Assembly (NCBI RefSeq): GCF_002954725.1
Contig: NZ_MSCQ01000001.1
Location: 123,489 to 187,488 of the forward strand
Origin: Photobacterium phosphoreum
GTDB taxonomy: Bacteria > Pseudomonadota > Gammaproteobacteria > Enterobacterales > Vibrionaceae
Direction: 5' to 3'
Length of the DNA stretch: 64,000 nt
The notes below the pieces were generated by a model that saw only the letters and a list, made by a program, of their open reading frames with translations, was not told the origin of the DNA and ran no database searches. The first letter of the stretch is position 1. Each line of letters begins with the position of its first letter. Both the position numbers and the translations under genes were made by a program. Below are positions 45,075 to 53,172 of this stretch, piece by piece.

Positions 45075-45895
45075 CTGAAGTTGAAATAATTGAACTAATC
45101 AATAGCCAAGTTTCAGCGAAAAAATTAGCTCAAGTAGCATTACCAACGATGCAATCGATGGAATACGAAGATTTCATCGCTATTCTCTATGATAAAGTTG
45201 CCCTTCAACTTGAAGCATTAGAGAATGATGCAGACCACTTCTTAGAGAGCAGTGAAGACTGCATCACAAGTGCGCTAGTCCGCCAACTCAATGTCAATGA
45301 GTATTTAGAAGCAGAAAGCCAAGTAAAACGTAAAGGCGGGGCAGTAGATCTTGTTGTAAAAGGCTATGGTCACGAGTGGATAGCTGAAGCTAAGAGGCTA
45401 ACTTCTAATGATAAAGCTTTTGAAGGGATACTCCAGCTGCTAACAAGGTACGCTAAACGAGATAAACAAGCAGGCTTACTTGTATATGTTCAGACTGGTC
45501 AATATCGTAAAAAAATTGATGCTTGGTTAGAGTTTTTATCTTTATCTGGAAAATGGAATCGTTATGTCGAGAACATTGTCCAAGAAGAGTTCAAGGATGG
45601 AGTAAAAAACTTCATGAACACACATGAACTCATAGATAGAAGTGAACATATTGCAGATACCAAAGTTACATTAGACCGAGGTTCTGACATTTTTGTACGT
45701 CACTTCTTTTGCAATTTGGTATATCAGCCCTCTGATAAAAGTGGCTCACAAGCAATAAAGATAAGAGAAGCCTCAGCGAAACTGAAGCTAAGAGATATTT
45801 ATGACCGAAGCATAGCTTCTACTCCTGAGGAAATTGATACTAAAGAAGTAAAGCAAGTTCTTTCATTAATGTTCCGAGATACAAAAGCGAAATAA
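45071..45895 (+). CDS. PD-(D/E)XK nuclease-like protein C of the three-gene island operon
   Basis: A 274-residue protein with a recognisable PD-(D/E)XK core: a candidate motif I glutamate E62 in SSEDCITSALV, then D93 in GGAVDLVV and E106-A-K108 in EWIAEAKR, with Q122 in ILQLLTRYAK in the position of the trailing helix glutamine. This layout is typical of restriction-endonuclease-like enzymes that cut DNA. The C-terminal 130 residues are not recognised. No methyltransferase accompanies it, so it is not a classical restriction-modification pair. A terminator follows immediately. Confidence 0.75.
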   Translation: MTEVEIIELINSQVSAKKLAQVALPTMQSMEYEDFIAILYDKVALQLEALENDADHFLESSEDCITSALVRQLNVNEYLEAESQVKRKGGAVDLVVKGYGHEWIAEAKRLTSNDKAFEGILQLLTRYAKRDKQAGLLVYVQTGQYRKKIDAWLEFLSLSGKWNRYVENIVQEEFKDGVKNFMNTHELIDRSEHIADTKVTLDRGSDIFVRHFFCNLVYQPSDKSGSQAIKIREASAKLKLRDIYDRSIASTPEEIDTKEVKQVLSLMFRDTKAK

Positions 45896-45897
45896 TA

Positions 45898-45924
45898 TAA
45901 AGCTCTCTTAAAGAGAGCTTTACT
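45898..45924 (+). terminator. Terminator after the three-gene operon
   Basis: AAAGCTCTC-TTAA-GAGAGCTTT is a perfect stem followed by ACTTTC. Confidence 0.65.
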
Positions 45925-46227
45925 TTCAAGTATGATCCATCTTTTATATCATTAGACATAGCCACTTAAATAGGTTTTGAGTGTTATGCTTTACACCGTC
46001 CCCGCAAGATAACGCACTGACAGCAGTGATTATTAGTATTTGATGCTCTTCCATGACTTGAACCGATCTGTTCCAGCAATACTGAACAATCATCCAAATG
46101 AGTTTGAATTTCCATATATTAACTAATCTATGTATTTCTAAATTAGCAATGTGCAAATGCATCTTTGTCCAAAAACGTGTTTGATATAGTTAAGTCGTCA
46201 CTAGTATTACTGGCGATTTTAAGCGAA
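45925..46227. other. Gene-free gap between operon C and integrase 2
   Basis: About 300 bases. A minus-strand frame of 72 codons exists but has no ribosome binding site and no recognisable content, so it is not called. Nothing else is seen. Confidence 0.5.
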
Positions 46228-47469
46228 TTACATTGCTGGCTGTAATGCTAGAGTACTTGTAACTGAGAGTCTGCCTTGTGCAGCCTTTTCTATATGCTCA
46301 CTCCACCAGCCCATCATCGGAATGCGTCTTTCTAAGTAATCGGTACGATTATAAGTGCTACGTACTTGATTACTGTCTACATGCGCTAATGCCGCTTCGA
46401 CTAAATCTGCCTCAAAAGCTTGCTCATTGAGCGTAGTGCTTGCCAGTGAACGCAACCCATGACTTACTAATCTTCCTGCAAATCCCATGCGTTTAAGTGC
46501 CATATTTACGGTTTGGTTATTACACGACTTTAATGGATCTCTATCCGATGGAAATACAAACTCTCGATGCCCGCTAATCGGTTTCATTATTTCCAATAGG
46601 GCAAATGCTTGTTCAGTTAATGGAATACGATGCTCACGACGTTTTTTCATTCTTGCTGGTGGAATCGTCCATATTTTAGCTTCTAGGTCGATTTCATCCC
46701 AACGAGTACCTGCAGCCTCTGACGGACGCGTCATGGTGTGTAATTGCCATTCGATTAGGTAACGAGTGATACGTTTGATACTGGCGTTAGCAATGTTATT
46801 AATGAGTTCGGGTAACTCACTAGGTTGTAGGGTTGCCATGTTTTCTTTTTTTGGCTTTTTGAATGCAGCCTTAATGCCCGTTAGTGGGTTCGCAGTAACT
46901 AAGCCACAGTTGGTTGCAAAATCCATTATTTCATTTAAACGCTGAGCTAATCGTTTTACGGTTTCAAGGCTACCTCTGGCCTCGATAGGCTTTAGTAACT
47001 TAATAACCATTGGGGCGGTAATTGTCTTAACGGGTGTATTTGCTAAGTTAGGGAAAATATGTCGCTCAAGTGAACGCCATATATCGGTAGCATGATTAGA
47101 TGTGATGTCATCTTGTTTGATAGCAAACCACTCTTTAGACACATTAAACAAAGTATGTTGGTGGGTAGCTTGTTGTTCTTGCTGCTGCTGTTTCTTATTC
47201 TCTTGCGGGTCGATGCCTTGAGCAATAAGTGCTTTCGCATCTAAAGCGATTTTGCGCGCATTAGCAAGTGACACCTCAGGGTATTTACCTAATCCAAAGT
47301 TAGTGCGTTTGCGTATTGTTGGATGAGTGTAATTAAGCAGCCATAGCTTTGAACCATTAGGTTTTATTCTTACACGTAATCCGTCACCATCAGAGAGCAT
47401 ATATTCTTTCTCTTTTGGCTTTGCTGCTTTGATTTCTTTATCGCTTAGTCGAGTTGTTATTTTAGCCAT
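46228..47469 (-). CDS. P4-type tyrosine integrase, copy 2
   Basis: A 413-residue integrase from ATG 47469 (MAKITTRLSDKEIKAAK), aligned with copy 3 along its whole length; a further upstream start adds 20 atypical residues. The N-terminal arm-binding DUF4102 domain (DGDGLRVRIKPNGSKLWLL), core-binding domain and catalytic domain are complete. Catalytic residues are R in MTRPSEAAGTRW, the H-x-x-R of SHGLRSLAS, H in LAHVD and Y in STYNRTDY. The copy is intact and probably mobilised the element carrying the three-gene operon and darTG. Confidence 0.92.
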   Translation of the reverse strand: MAKITTRLSDKEIKAAKPKEKEYMLSDGDGLRVRIKPNGSKLWLLNYTHPTIRKRTNFGLGKYPEVSLANARKIALDAKALIAQGIDPQENKKQQQQEQQATHQHTLFNVSKEWFAIKQDDITSNHATDIWRSLERHIFPNLANTPVKTITAPMVIKLLKPIEARGSLETVKRLAQRLNEIMDFATNCGLVTANPLTGIKAAFKKPKKENMATLQPSELPELINNIANASIKRITRYLIEWQLHTMTRPSEAAGTRWDEIDLEAKIWTIPPARMKKRREHRIPLTEQAFALLEIMKPISGHREFVFPSDRDPLKSCNNQTVNMALKRMGFAGRLVSHGLRSLASTTLNEQAFEADLVEAALAHVDSNQVRSTYNRTDYLERRIPMMGWWSEHIEKAAQGRLSVTSTLALQPAM

Positions 47470-48006
47470 AATAGGTACACCATTTTGTGTGATTAATTTT
47501 ATGGTGTACCTGTCTAAAGGTAGTGTCAATATGCGGTGGAAGTTGGTAAGGGTATGTTTTTAAGTGTTTTTATTTTTTGGTTAAGACGTGGTTGGATGTG
47601 GTTGGACGTTATTGGATTATGTTATTAGTGTGTTTTGGGAGTTGAACTCTCGTCTATTTATTTTTGACTGATGTTACTGTTTGGTTGTTTTGTGAACGCT
47701 TATGAGGTGGTAATGAAAGAATTGATGAAGGAATTGTTTAGCCTCGTGTGAGACTAAACAATCGTATTAAATCACTTTTAACTTTTAGTACCTGTTACAG
47801 TATAGACGGCTTAGTGTGGCCGCTAGACTATACACGTGTGAATGAGTAAGTCTTATACATTTTTGTACATTCCTCATTGTGATTTTTATACGACTGTCAC
47901 CCCGCAAATCTTTCTATTTTTAATATTAAAGATGTCACACTTAGCTATAGTGCATATTGGTTGAAGGCATAAAATATGATGCATTTATAATTTTCGAGAT
48001 TTAACA
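47470..48006. other. Intergenic region upstream of integrase 2 with a possible att remnant
   Basis: No gene is supported. GGGAGTTGAACTCTCGTC at about 47638-47655 resembles the ssrA T-arm region GGGATTTGAACCCGCGTC with four differences, and lies about 170 bases before integrase 2, similar to the distance between integrase 3 and ssrA. The promoter of the secreted-protein gene must lie in the right half. Confidence 0.4.
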
Positions 48007-48846
48007 ATGAAACTTAAAACCATTTCTGCTTTGTTAATGGCTGCGCTTTTCTCTACTGTGGCTAACGCTTCAACTTTTAATCCAATTAAGTTTGGTGAAA
48101 GTATCAACAAAATTAAAACATCAGATATATGTACGTTTCATGAGGATGAGCCGTCAGGGATTGCTGATCAAGTGATGATTTGTTTTGATTATCATTATGA
48201 TGGCAAAACATACCCTTTGATTGTTTTTGGAATCAATGGCAAAGCTCAAAAGGCTGTGGTCATGTTCAACCAAGACTCTGTGAACGATGGATTGAAATAC
48301 ATTGCAGAATCAGGCAAAACTCCAACCTTTTCTGATACACCAGAAAACTTTAGAGCTATTGATCAAGAACCAAATAAAAAAGCAAGCATTGTATTAGATA
48401 ATGGGTTGACTCGCTACACAATGCAAAGCAGCGATAAAGGTAATGTAACGGCGTTATTGGCGTTCAGCTCACCAGCTTTTTTAAAGGCAGAGAATGATCC
48501 AAAAGCTCTAGTAAAAGTAAAGCAACAACACAATCAAGTAAACGTGAAACAGCAAAATTTCTTAAAATCATTTAATGGTGTATGGGCGACCCATAATTTA
48601 TCATATCAATTTAGACTAGATGGTAAGTCACCTATACTTGTAGAAAACCAAATTCCATATCGCCTTAAAGTAAAGGATATCGATTATAGTAATTCTATTG
48701 TCCATTTAAATTTTTTCATCGAAGGTCAGGTTGCTGGTAATATTTACATTCGAAAAATCACCAATAATGACGGTAGTTACTATTTAACTATTTCTGTTAA
48801 TGATGAAGCACCAGATCGTTTAAGCTTCGTTCGTAAATTAAGTTAA
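48007..48846 (+). CDS. Secreted or periplasmic protein of unknown function
   Basis: A 279-residue protein with a clear signal peptide (MKLKTISALLMAALFSTVAN, cleavage after ANA). The mature part has two halves: about 22-165, containing a pair of cysteines (C42, C59) that could form a disulphide, and about 180-279, a beta-rich domain (FNGVWATHNLSYQFRLDG to YLTISVNDEAPDRLSFVRKL). The second half begins like lipocalin-type domains, but I do not recognise the family. It is the only cargo gene in the element next to ssrA and has its own terminator. Confidence 0.8.
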   Translation: MKLKTISALLMAALFSTVANASTFNPIKFGESINKIKTSDICTFHEDEPSGIADQVMICFDYHYDGKTYPLIVFGINGKAQKAVVMFNQDSVNDGLKYIAESGKTPTFSDTPENFRAIDQEPNKKASIVLDNGLTRYTMQSSDKGNVTALLAFSSPAFLKAENDPKALVKVKQQHNQVNVKQQNFLKSFNGVWATHNLSYQFRLDGKSPILVENQIPYRLKVKDIDYSNSIVHLNFFIEGQVAGNIYIRKITNNDGSYYLTISVNDEAPDRLSFVRKLS

Positions 48847-48861
48847 CAACTGTTTTTTCAA

Positions 48862-48896
48862 TAAAAGAGATCGATAAGTACTGTCGGTCTCTTTTA
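48862..48896 (+). terminator. Terminator after the secreted-protein gene
   Basis: AAAAGAGATCGA and TCGGTCTCTTTT pair with one G-T position and end in a T run. Confidence 0.82.
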
Positions 48897-49253
48897 ATAA
48901 GTAGCACCACCTTACTCCTCCGTTGATCAGTAGTCCTTATTTTTAAAGCATTAAAAAATTAGTTTAATAATAGACATTACTAATGCTTTCTCTTTCGAAC
49001 GTTATCAAATCAAATATTAGTAAATAGATACCAAACCAGCTTGTGTTATTAGCATCGCAACTAAAGATCCTACTCTATGTCCGTTATGAAGCATTAGTGG
49101 GTGAGAGAGAGGAAATTGATCACGGTGAAGAGGTTGATATTCCTTTTTTGTGTAATGCTATAAAAGCTAGTAACAAGCCTTGAAATTTTTAATTAAAGAC
49201 TATGAAGACGGATGTTAGGAAAACCACTAATACCGCTGGTGATTTTAAATTTA
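48897..49253. other. Gap with a relic reading frame
   Basis: A 51-codon plus-strand open stretch (49028-49183) without a start codon reads NQLVLLASQLKILLYVRYEA, then LVGEREEIDHGEEVDI and ends CNAIKASNKP before a stop. It looks protein-like but truncated, and is probably a gene relic of an unidentified family. Nothing else is seen. Confidence 0.35.
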
Positions 49254-50495
49254 TTAAAAAACATTTTTTAAGTTCAGATAGCCTGTAACTGATAGCTTTC
49301 CCTGACTTGCCTTTTCTATATGTCCACTCCACCAAACCATCATTGGAATACGTCTTTCCAAATAATCGGTACGGTTATAAGCACTGCGTACTTGGTTATC
49401 ATCAACGTGTGCTAATGCTGCCTCGACTAAATCAGCCTCAAAACCTTGTTCGTTAAGGGTCGTACTTGCAAGTGAACGCAAGCCATGACTCACCAATCTT
49501 CCTGCAAATCCCATTCTTTTTAATGCCATATTTGCCGTTTGGCTATTACATGGCTTTTTCGGATCTCTGTCTGCTGGGAAAACAAATTCCCGATGTTGAC
49601 TGATAGGCATCATGGTTTCTAGTAGGGCAATAGCTTGTTCAGTTAATGGGATGCGGTGTTCGCGACGTTTTTTCATGCGGGCTGGTGGAATCGTCCATAT
49701 TTTAGCTTCTAGGTCGATTTCATCCCAACGAGTACCTGCTGCTTCAGAAGGGCGTGTCATGGTATGTAATTGCCATTCGATTAAGCAACGTGTGGTGCGT
49801 TTGATACTGGCGTTGGCAATCGCACTAATGAGTTCTGGTAATTCGCTTGGCTTGAGGGAAGCCATGTTTTCTTTTTTCGGCTTTTTGAATGCAGCTTTAA
49901 TGCCCGTTAGTGGGTTTGCAGCAACTAAACCACAGTTGGTTGCAAAATCCATTATCTCATTTAAACGCTGTGCTAATCGCTTCACCGTTTCGAGACTACC
50001 TTTTGCTTCAATCGGTTTGAGTTGTTCAATGATCAAAGGCGCAGTGATGTCTTTAATTGGTGTATTCGATAGGTTGGGGAAAATGTGTAGCTCAAGTGAA
50101 CGCCATATATCAACAGCATAGTCAGGCGTAATATCACCTTGCTTAATTTCAAACCATTCTTTAGCGATATTAAGTAAAGTGTGTTGATGAATGATTTTGT
50201 GTTCTTGCTGTTTTCGTTTCTTATCTTCTTGAGGGTCGATATCTTGGGCGAGGAGTTCACGCGCTTCTTGAGCTAGCTTACGGGCGATAGCGAGTGAGAG
50301 ATCGGGGTATTTACCTAGACTTAGGTTTGCCCGCTTTTTGCTATTGGGGCGGTAATAGTTCAACAGCCAATGTTTTGCGCCATTTGGTTTGACTCGAAGC
50401 CTAAGACCTCCACCGTCAAATAGGTTGTATTCTTTGTCTGCTGCTTTTGCTGATTTGATTTCTTTATCGGTAAGCCGAGTAGTTACTTTTGCCAT
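49254..50495 (-). CDS. P4-type tyrosine integrase, copy 3, adjacent to ssrA
   Basis: A 413-residue integrase starting MAKVTTRLTDKEIKSAKAAD. It has an N-terminal DUF4102 arm-binding domain (about 1-90), a core-binding domain (about 105-205) and a catalytic domain with R248, H337, R340, H363 and Y373. It reads away from ssrA, whose 3' end is about 165 bases upstream; that position is standard for islands integrated into tmRNA genes, V. cholerae VPI-1 included. It is very similar to copy 2, with which homologous recombination could delete the DNA between. Confidence 0.94.
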   Translation of the reverse strand: MAKVTTRLTDKEIKSAKAADKEYNLFDGGGLRLRVKPNGAKHWLLNYYRPNSKKRANLSLGKYPDLSLAIARKLAQEARELLAQDIDPQEDKKRKQQEHKIIHQHTLLNIAKEWFEIKQGDITPDYAVDIWRSLELHIFPNLSNTPIKDITAPLIIEQLKPIEAKGSLETVKRLAQRLNEIMDFATNCGLVAANPLTGIKAAFKKPKKENMASLKPSELPELISAIANASIKRTTRCLIEWQLHTMTRPSEAAGTRWDEIDLEAKIWTIPPARMKKRREHRIPLTEQAIALLETMMPISQHREFVFPADRDPKKPCNSQTANMALKRMGFAGRLVSHGLRSLASTTLNEQGFEADLVEAALAHVDDNQVRSAYNRTDYLERRIPMMVWWSGHIEKASQGKLSVTGYLNLKNVF

Positions 50496-50591
50496 AATGG
50501 GTACACCAAATAAACATCGTTATCGCAGTGTACCCATTGGTGTACCTATAAATCAAAGATGCTACTGGACGTTATAGAATCCTATAGATAC

Positions 50592-50628
50592 AAAAAAGCC
50601 CCCTAAACCAGTAGCTTAGGGGGCTTTT
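50592..50628 (-). terminator. Terminator downstream of ssrA
   Basis: AAAAGCCCCCTAA and TTAGGGGGCTTTT form a 13-bp stem with flanking A and T runs. Confidence 0.88.
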
Positions 50629-50630
50629 AG

Positions 50631-50646
50631 GACATCCTAGGATGTC
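50631..50646. repeat. Perfect 16-bp palindrome between ssrA and its terminator
   Basis: GACATCCTAGGATGTC. It could be an integrase or excisionase binding element near the attachment site, or an RNA 3'-processing signal. Confidence 0.6.
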
Positions 50647-50656
50647 TTCGTATACG

Positions 50657-50690
50657 AATTTGGTGGAGCTGGCGGGATTTGAACCCGCGT
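50657..50690. other. Probable attachment site at the ssrA 3' end
   Basis: The tmRNA 3' end faces integrase 3 and its T-arm and acceptor are intact, as expected when an integrating element restores the gene end. The exact crossover bases cannot be seen without an uninterrupted relative or a perfect second copy. Confidence 0.6.
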
Positions 50691-51030
50691 CCAAAATCAG
50701 TCTAACAGATGGCGCTACATGCTTAGTCAATCTTTATTCTCGTATCGTCACTGCGAATTGACACGCTATGCTAATACATACCAGAATTCTATTTCGCGGT
50801 TCATCTCTCTAGTCAAAGAATCCCTCGCTATCTCGTTTGGGTTTGAACCCCTGTTATTCCCCGTCTTACAAGCGGAAGCTAGGGCAGGAGCGCTCTCAGC
50901 AGGGTATTAAGCTGCTAGTGCGAAGTTTTCGTCGTTTGCGACTATTTTTTTGCGGTTGTTTAACGAGGCAAACCGCACCTCGACATGCTCCACAAGCCTT
51001 CGTGATCCTGTCGAATCCTGAATCAGCCCC
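50661..51030 (-). ncRNA. ssrA: tmRNA (ssrA)
   Basis: On the minus strand the RNA starts GGGGCTGATTCAGGATTCGA and ends with the T-arm and acceptor CCCGCCAGCTCCACCA, both diagnostic of one-piece tmRNA. The tag reading frame is at 50907-50939 and encodes ANDENFALAA followed by TAA. The RNA rescues stalled ribosomes together with SmpB, whose gene lies just upstream. The 3' end is the integration site of the neighbouring island. Confidence 0.97.
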
Positions 51031-51141
51031 AGATGCATTTGATGTTAGCAGAATATTTAACGAGGTCAATAACTATATTATTATTTACTGACCAAGTGAT
51101 TGATTACTATTCAAATGCTAACATCATGTTGCATAGGTAAC

Positions 51142-51618
51142 TTAACGGTTAGTGCCTTTCATGATGCGGGCTTTATCACGTTGCCAATCTTTGGCTTTGC
51201 TGTCAGCGCGTTTATCGTGCAGTTTCTTACCACGAGCAGTACCGATCTTCACTTTTACGAAAGAAGTGCTCCAGTACATCACCAATGCCACGATGGTATC
51301 GCCTTCGCGGTTCACTGAATCTTCTATTTTGCCGATTTCGCGACGGTTAAGTAATAGCTTACGTACACGAGTAGGATCAGCGACAACGTGGGTTGATGCT
51401 GCATTTAATGGGGCAATGGTTAAGCCTGAAATAAAAGCTTCACCGTTACGTAAGAAAACATAGCTTTCAGTCATGTTTACTTTACCGTCACGGATGGCTT
51501 TTACTTCCCAACCTTGGAGTACCATACCGGCTTCGTATTCGTCGCCAATGGCAAATTCAAAACGAGCGCTTTTATTTTTGGCAATAGTATTGCTACTTTG
51601 CTTTGGTTTTTTAGCCAT
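51142..51618 (-). CDS. smpB: SsrA-binding protein SmpB
   Basis: A 158-residue OB-fold tmRNA partner. [35 protein letters not shown] and the basic C-terminal tail [10 protein letters not shown] are characteristic. It delivers tmRNA to the stalled ribosome. It lies immediately upstream of ssrA on the same strand. Confidence 0.96.
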   Translation of the reverse strand: MAKKPKQSSNTIAKNKSARFEFAIGDEYEAGMVLQGWEVKAIRDGKVNMTESYVFLRNGEAFISGLTIAPLNAASTHVVADPTRVRKLLLNRREIGKIEDSVNREGDTIVALVMYWSTSFVKVKIGTARGKKLHDKRADSKAKDWQRDKARIMKGTNR

Positions 51619-51823
51619 GTTGACCTCGTAGAGTCATTGTTGCAGTCCCAGAACAAAATCTAATATCAGTGATTTTTCTGGTCGAATAAGCTATTGACGT
51701 TACCATAATACCGCTTGATGGTAACTGTTATTTTGGTCGATAGCCCAGTAATGGTATCATTGACTAAACGCAGCGAATAGATTTTATCTTCAGGGTGAGG
51801 ATGTGTTCGATGAAGGAGAAGCT

Positions 51824-52258
51824 ATGCCACAAATTAGTCGTTCAGCACTGGTGCCTTTTAGCGCCCAACAAATGTTTAACTTGGTGAATGATGTTGAATC
51901 TTACCCAATGTTTTTACCCGGCTGTGCGGGCAGTAAAATCATTGAAAGTTCGACTAGTCATATGATGGCATCGGTAGATGTTGCCAAAGCAGGTATTCGT
52001 AAAACATTTGTGACGCATAATAAATTGGTCGATTTTAACCAAATTCAAATGCAGCTGGTGGATGGTCCTTTTCGAAAGTTAGTTGGCGGATGGACATTTA
52101 CTGAACTTGATGCGACAGCGTGTAAAATCGAATTAAACTTAGAGTTCGAATTTACCAGTGGTTTGATTGATGTTGCCTTTGGAAAAATTTTTCGTGATCT
52201 GACCGGTAATATGGTGCAGGCGTTCACACAGCGAGCAAGAGAAGTGTATGCATTCTGA
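51824..52258 (+). CDS. ratA: RatA, type II toxin-family START-like (SRPBCC) protein
   Basis: A 144-residue SRPBCC/coenzyme Q-binding COQ10-like domain from ATG 51824, with AGGAG upstream; MPQISRSALVPFSAQQMFNL matches the family start. In E. coli RatA (YfjG) was reported to block 70S assembly, while homologues act in ubiquinone function. It overlaps ratB by 11 bases and is divergent from smpB, the order found in E. coli. Confidence 0.9.
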   Translation: MPQISRSALVPFSAQQMFNLVNDVESYPMFLPGCAGSKIIESSTSHMMASVDVAKAGIRKTFVTHNKLVDFNQIQMQLVDGPFRKLVGGWTFTELDATACKIELNLEFEFTSGLIDVAFGKIFRDLTGNMVQAFTQRAREVYAF

Positions 52259-52556
52259 TCAACCATTAATTCACGTTGAGGTGGTCTACGCATTGCCTAA
52301 CGTCCAGCGAGTATTAAAACTGGCTGTTGTTGCTGAAACACCTATTCAGGCGATCATTGAGCAATCAGGTATTCTTACTATGTACCCTGAGATTGATTTG
52401 AATACTAATAAAGTCGGTATTTACAGTCGCAATGTAAAATTAGATGCGACGGCGCGCGATGGCGATCGGATTGAGATTTATCGTCCGTTAATTGCAGATC
52501 CGCGAGAGATCCGCCGTAAGCGCGCAGAACAAGCTAAAAAAGACGCTGAAAAATAA
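52248..52556 (+). CDS. ratB: RatB/RnfH family ubiquitin-like protein
   Basis: A 102-residue UPF0125/RnfH beta-grasp protein with HVEVVYALPNVQRVLKLAV at the start and RIEIYRPLIADPREIRRKRA at the end. It is paired with ratA by an 11-base overlap. The function is not established; the family was named antitoxin-like because of its neighbour. Confidence 0.88.
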   Translation: MHSDQPLIHVEVVYALPNVQRVLKLAVVAETPIQAIIEQSGILTMYPEIDLNTNKVGIYSRNVKLDATARDGDRIEIYRPLIADPREIRRKRAEQAKKDAEK

Positions 52557-52579
52557 CGGCTCTATTTTATAGCAGACAA

Positions 52580-52609
52580 CAAAAAGCTCGCCATTAGCGA
52601 GCTTTTTTT
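52580..52609. terminator. Terminator between ratB and bamE
   Basis: AAAAAGCTCGC-CATTA-GCGAGCTTTTTTT, shared by the convergent genes. Confidence 0.9.
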
Positions 52610-52645
52610 ATTGCTTTGAAAACAAGCATTTTCTATGAAGTCTGA

Positions 52646-53002
52646 TTAATTCATTGGATCCATAAAGTTTGGACCTTGCTTGTAATCACCTTTCATACTA
52701 ACAAGCTGTGCCTGTTGGTTGAAGGTTAAGAACAAGTTCTTTTGAACCGGCTTATCATGACCATTTTGTTCGTAGAAAATGTAGTTCCATGTATTGGGGT
52801 AACTTGGGTCTACTAACATAGGTGTACCCAGCACATATTGAACTTGTGTCTTCGTCATGCCAACACGCAAGGTATTAACACTTTTCTGTTCTACATAGTT
52901 GCCTTGGTCAATATCAATACGATAAACCAAACGTTCAGCGACCGAACAGCCGCTAAGTAAGCCCAACACTAAGGTTAGGGCTGCAATGTTTTTCCAACTC
53001 AT
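52646..53002 (-). CDS. bamE: Outer membrane assembly lipoprotein BamE (SmpA)
   Basis: A 118-residue lipoprotein with signal peptide and lipobox LLSGC (C19). RIDIDQGNYVEQKSVNTLRV, GMTKTQVQYVLGTPML and the NTWNYIFY motif are family hallmarks. BamE is a component of the BAM complex that inserts beta-barrel proteins. Its place between ratAB and recN is the same as in E. coli. Confidence 0.94.
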   Translation of the reverse strand: MSWKNIAALTLVLGLLSGCSVAERLVYRIDIDQGNYVEQKSVNTLRVGMTKTQVQYVLGTPMLVDPSYPNTWNYIFYEQNGHDKPVQKNLFLTFNQQAQLVSMKGDYKQGPNFMDPMN

Positions 53003-53172
53003 AGCATCCTGGCTTTTTAGCTTTAACTGCTGCGATGATAAACAAGCTCTTGGCAGAAGTAAAAAGCGGTAAAGAAAAAAAGTAATATATTTTGATATTC
53101 GACTACTGCTATTAGCAATAGTTGCATCAATGTTTTAGTTTATTTCATATTCGCCCAAGATGCGAAATTAAA

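Noticed and set aside
45944..46162. Minus-strand ORF of 72 codons after the three-gene operon
   Set aside because: No ribosome binding site, unlikely composition, no recognisable motif.
50719..51091. Plus-strand ORFs across the tmRNA gene
   Set aside because: They are antisense to ssrA, whose ends and tag frame are unmistakable.
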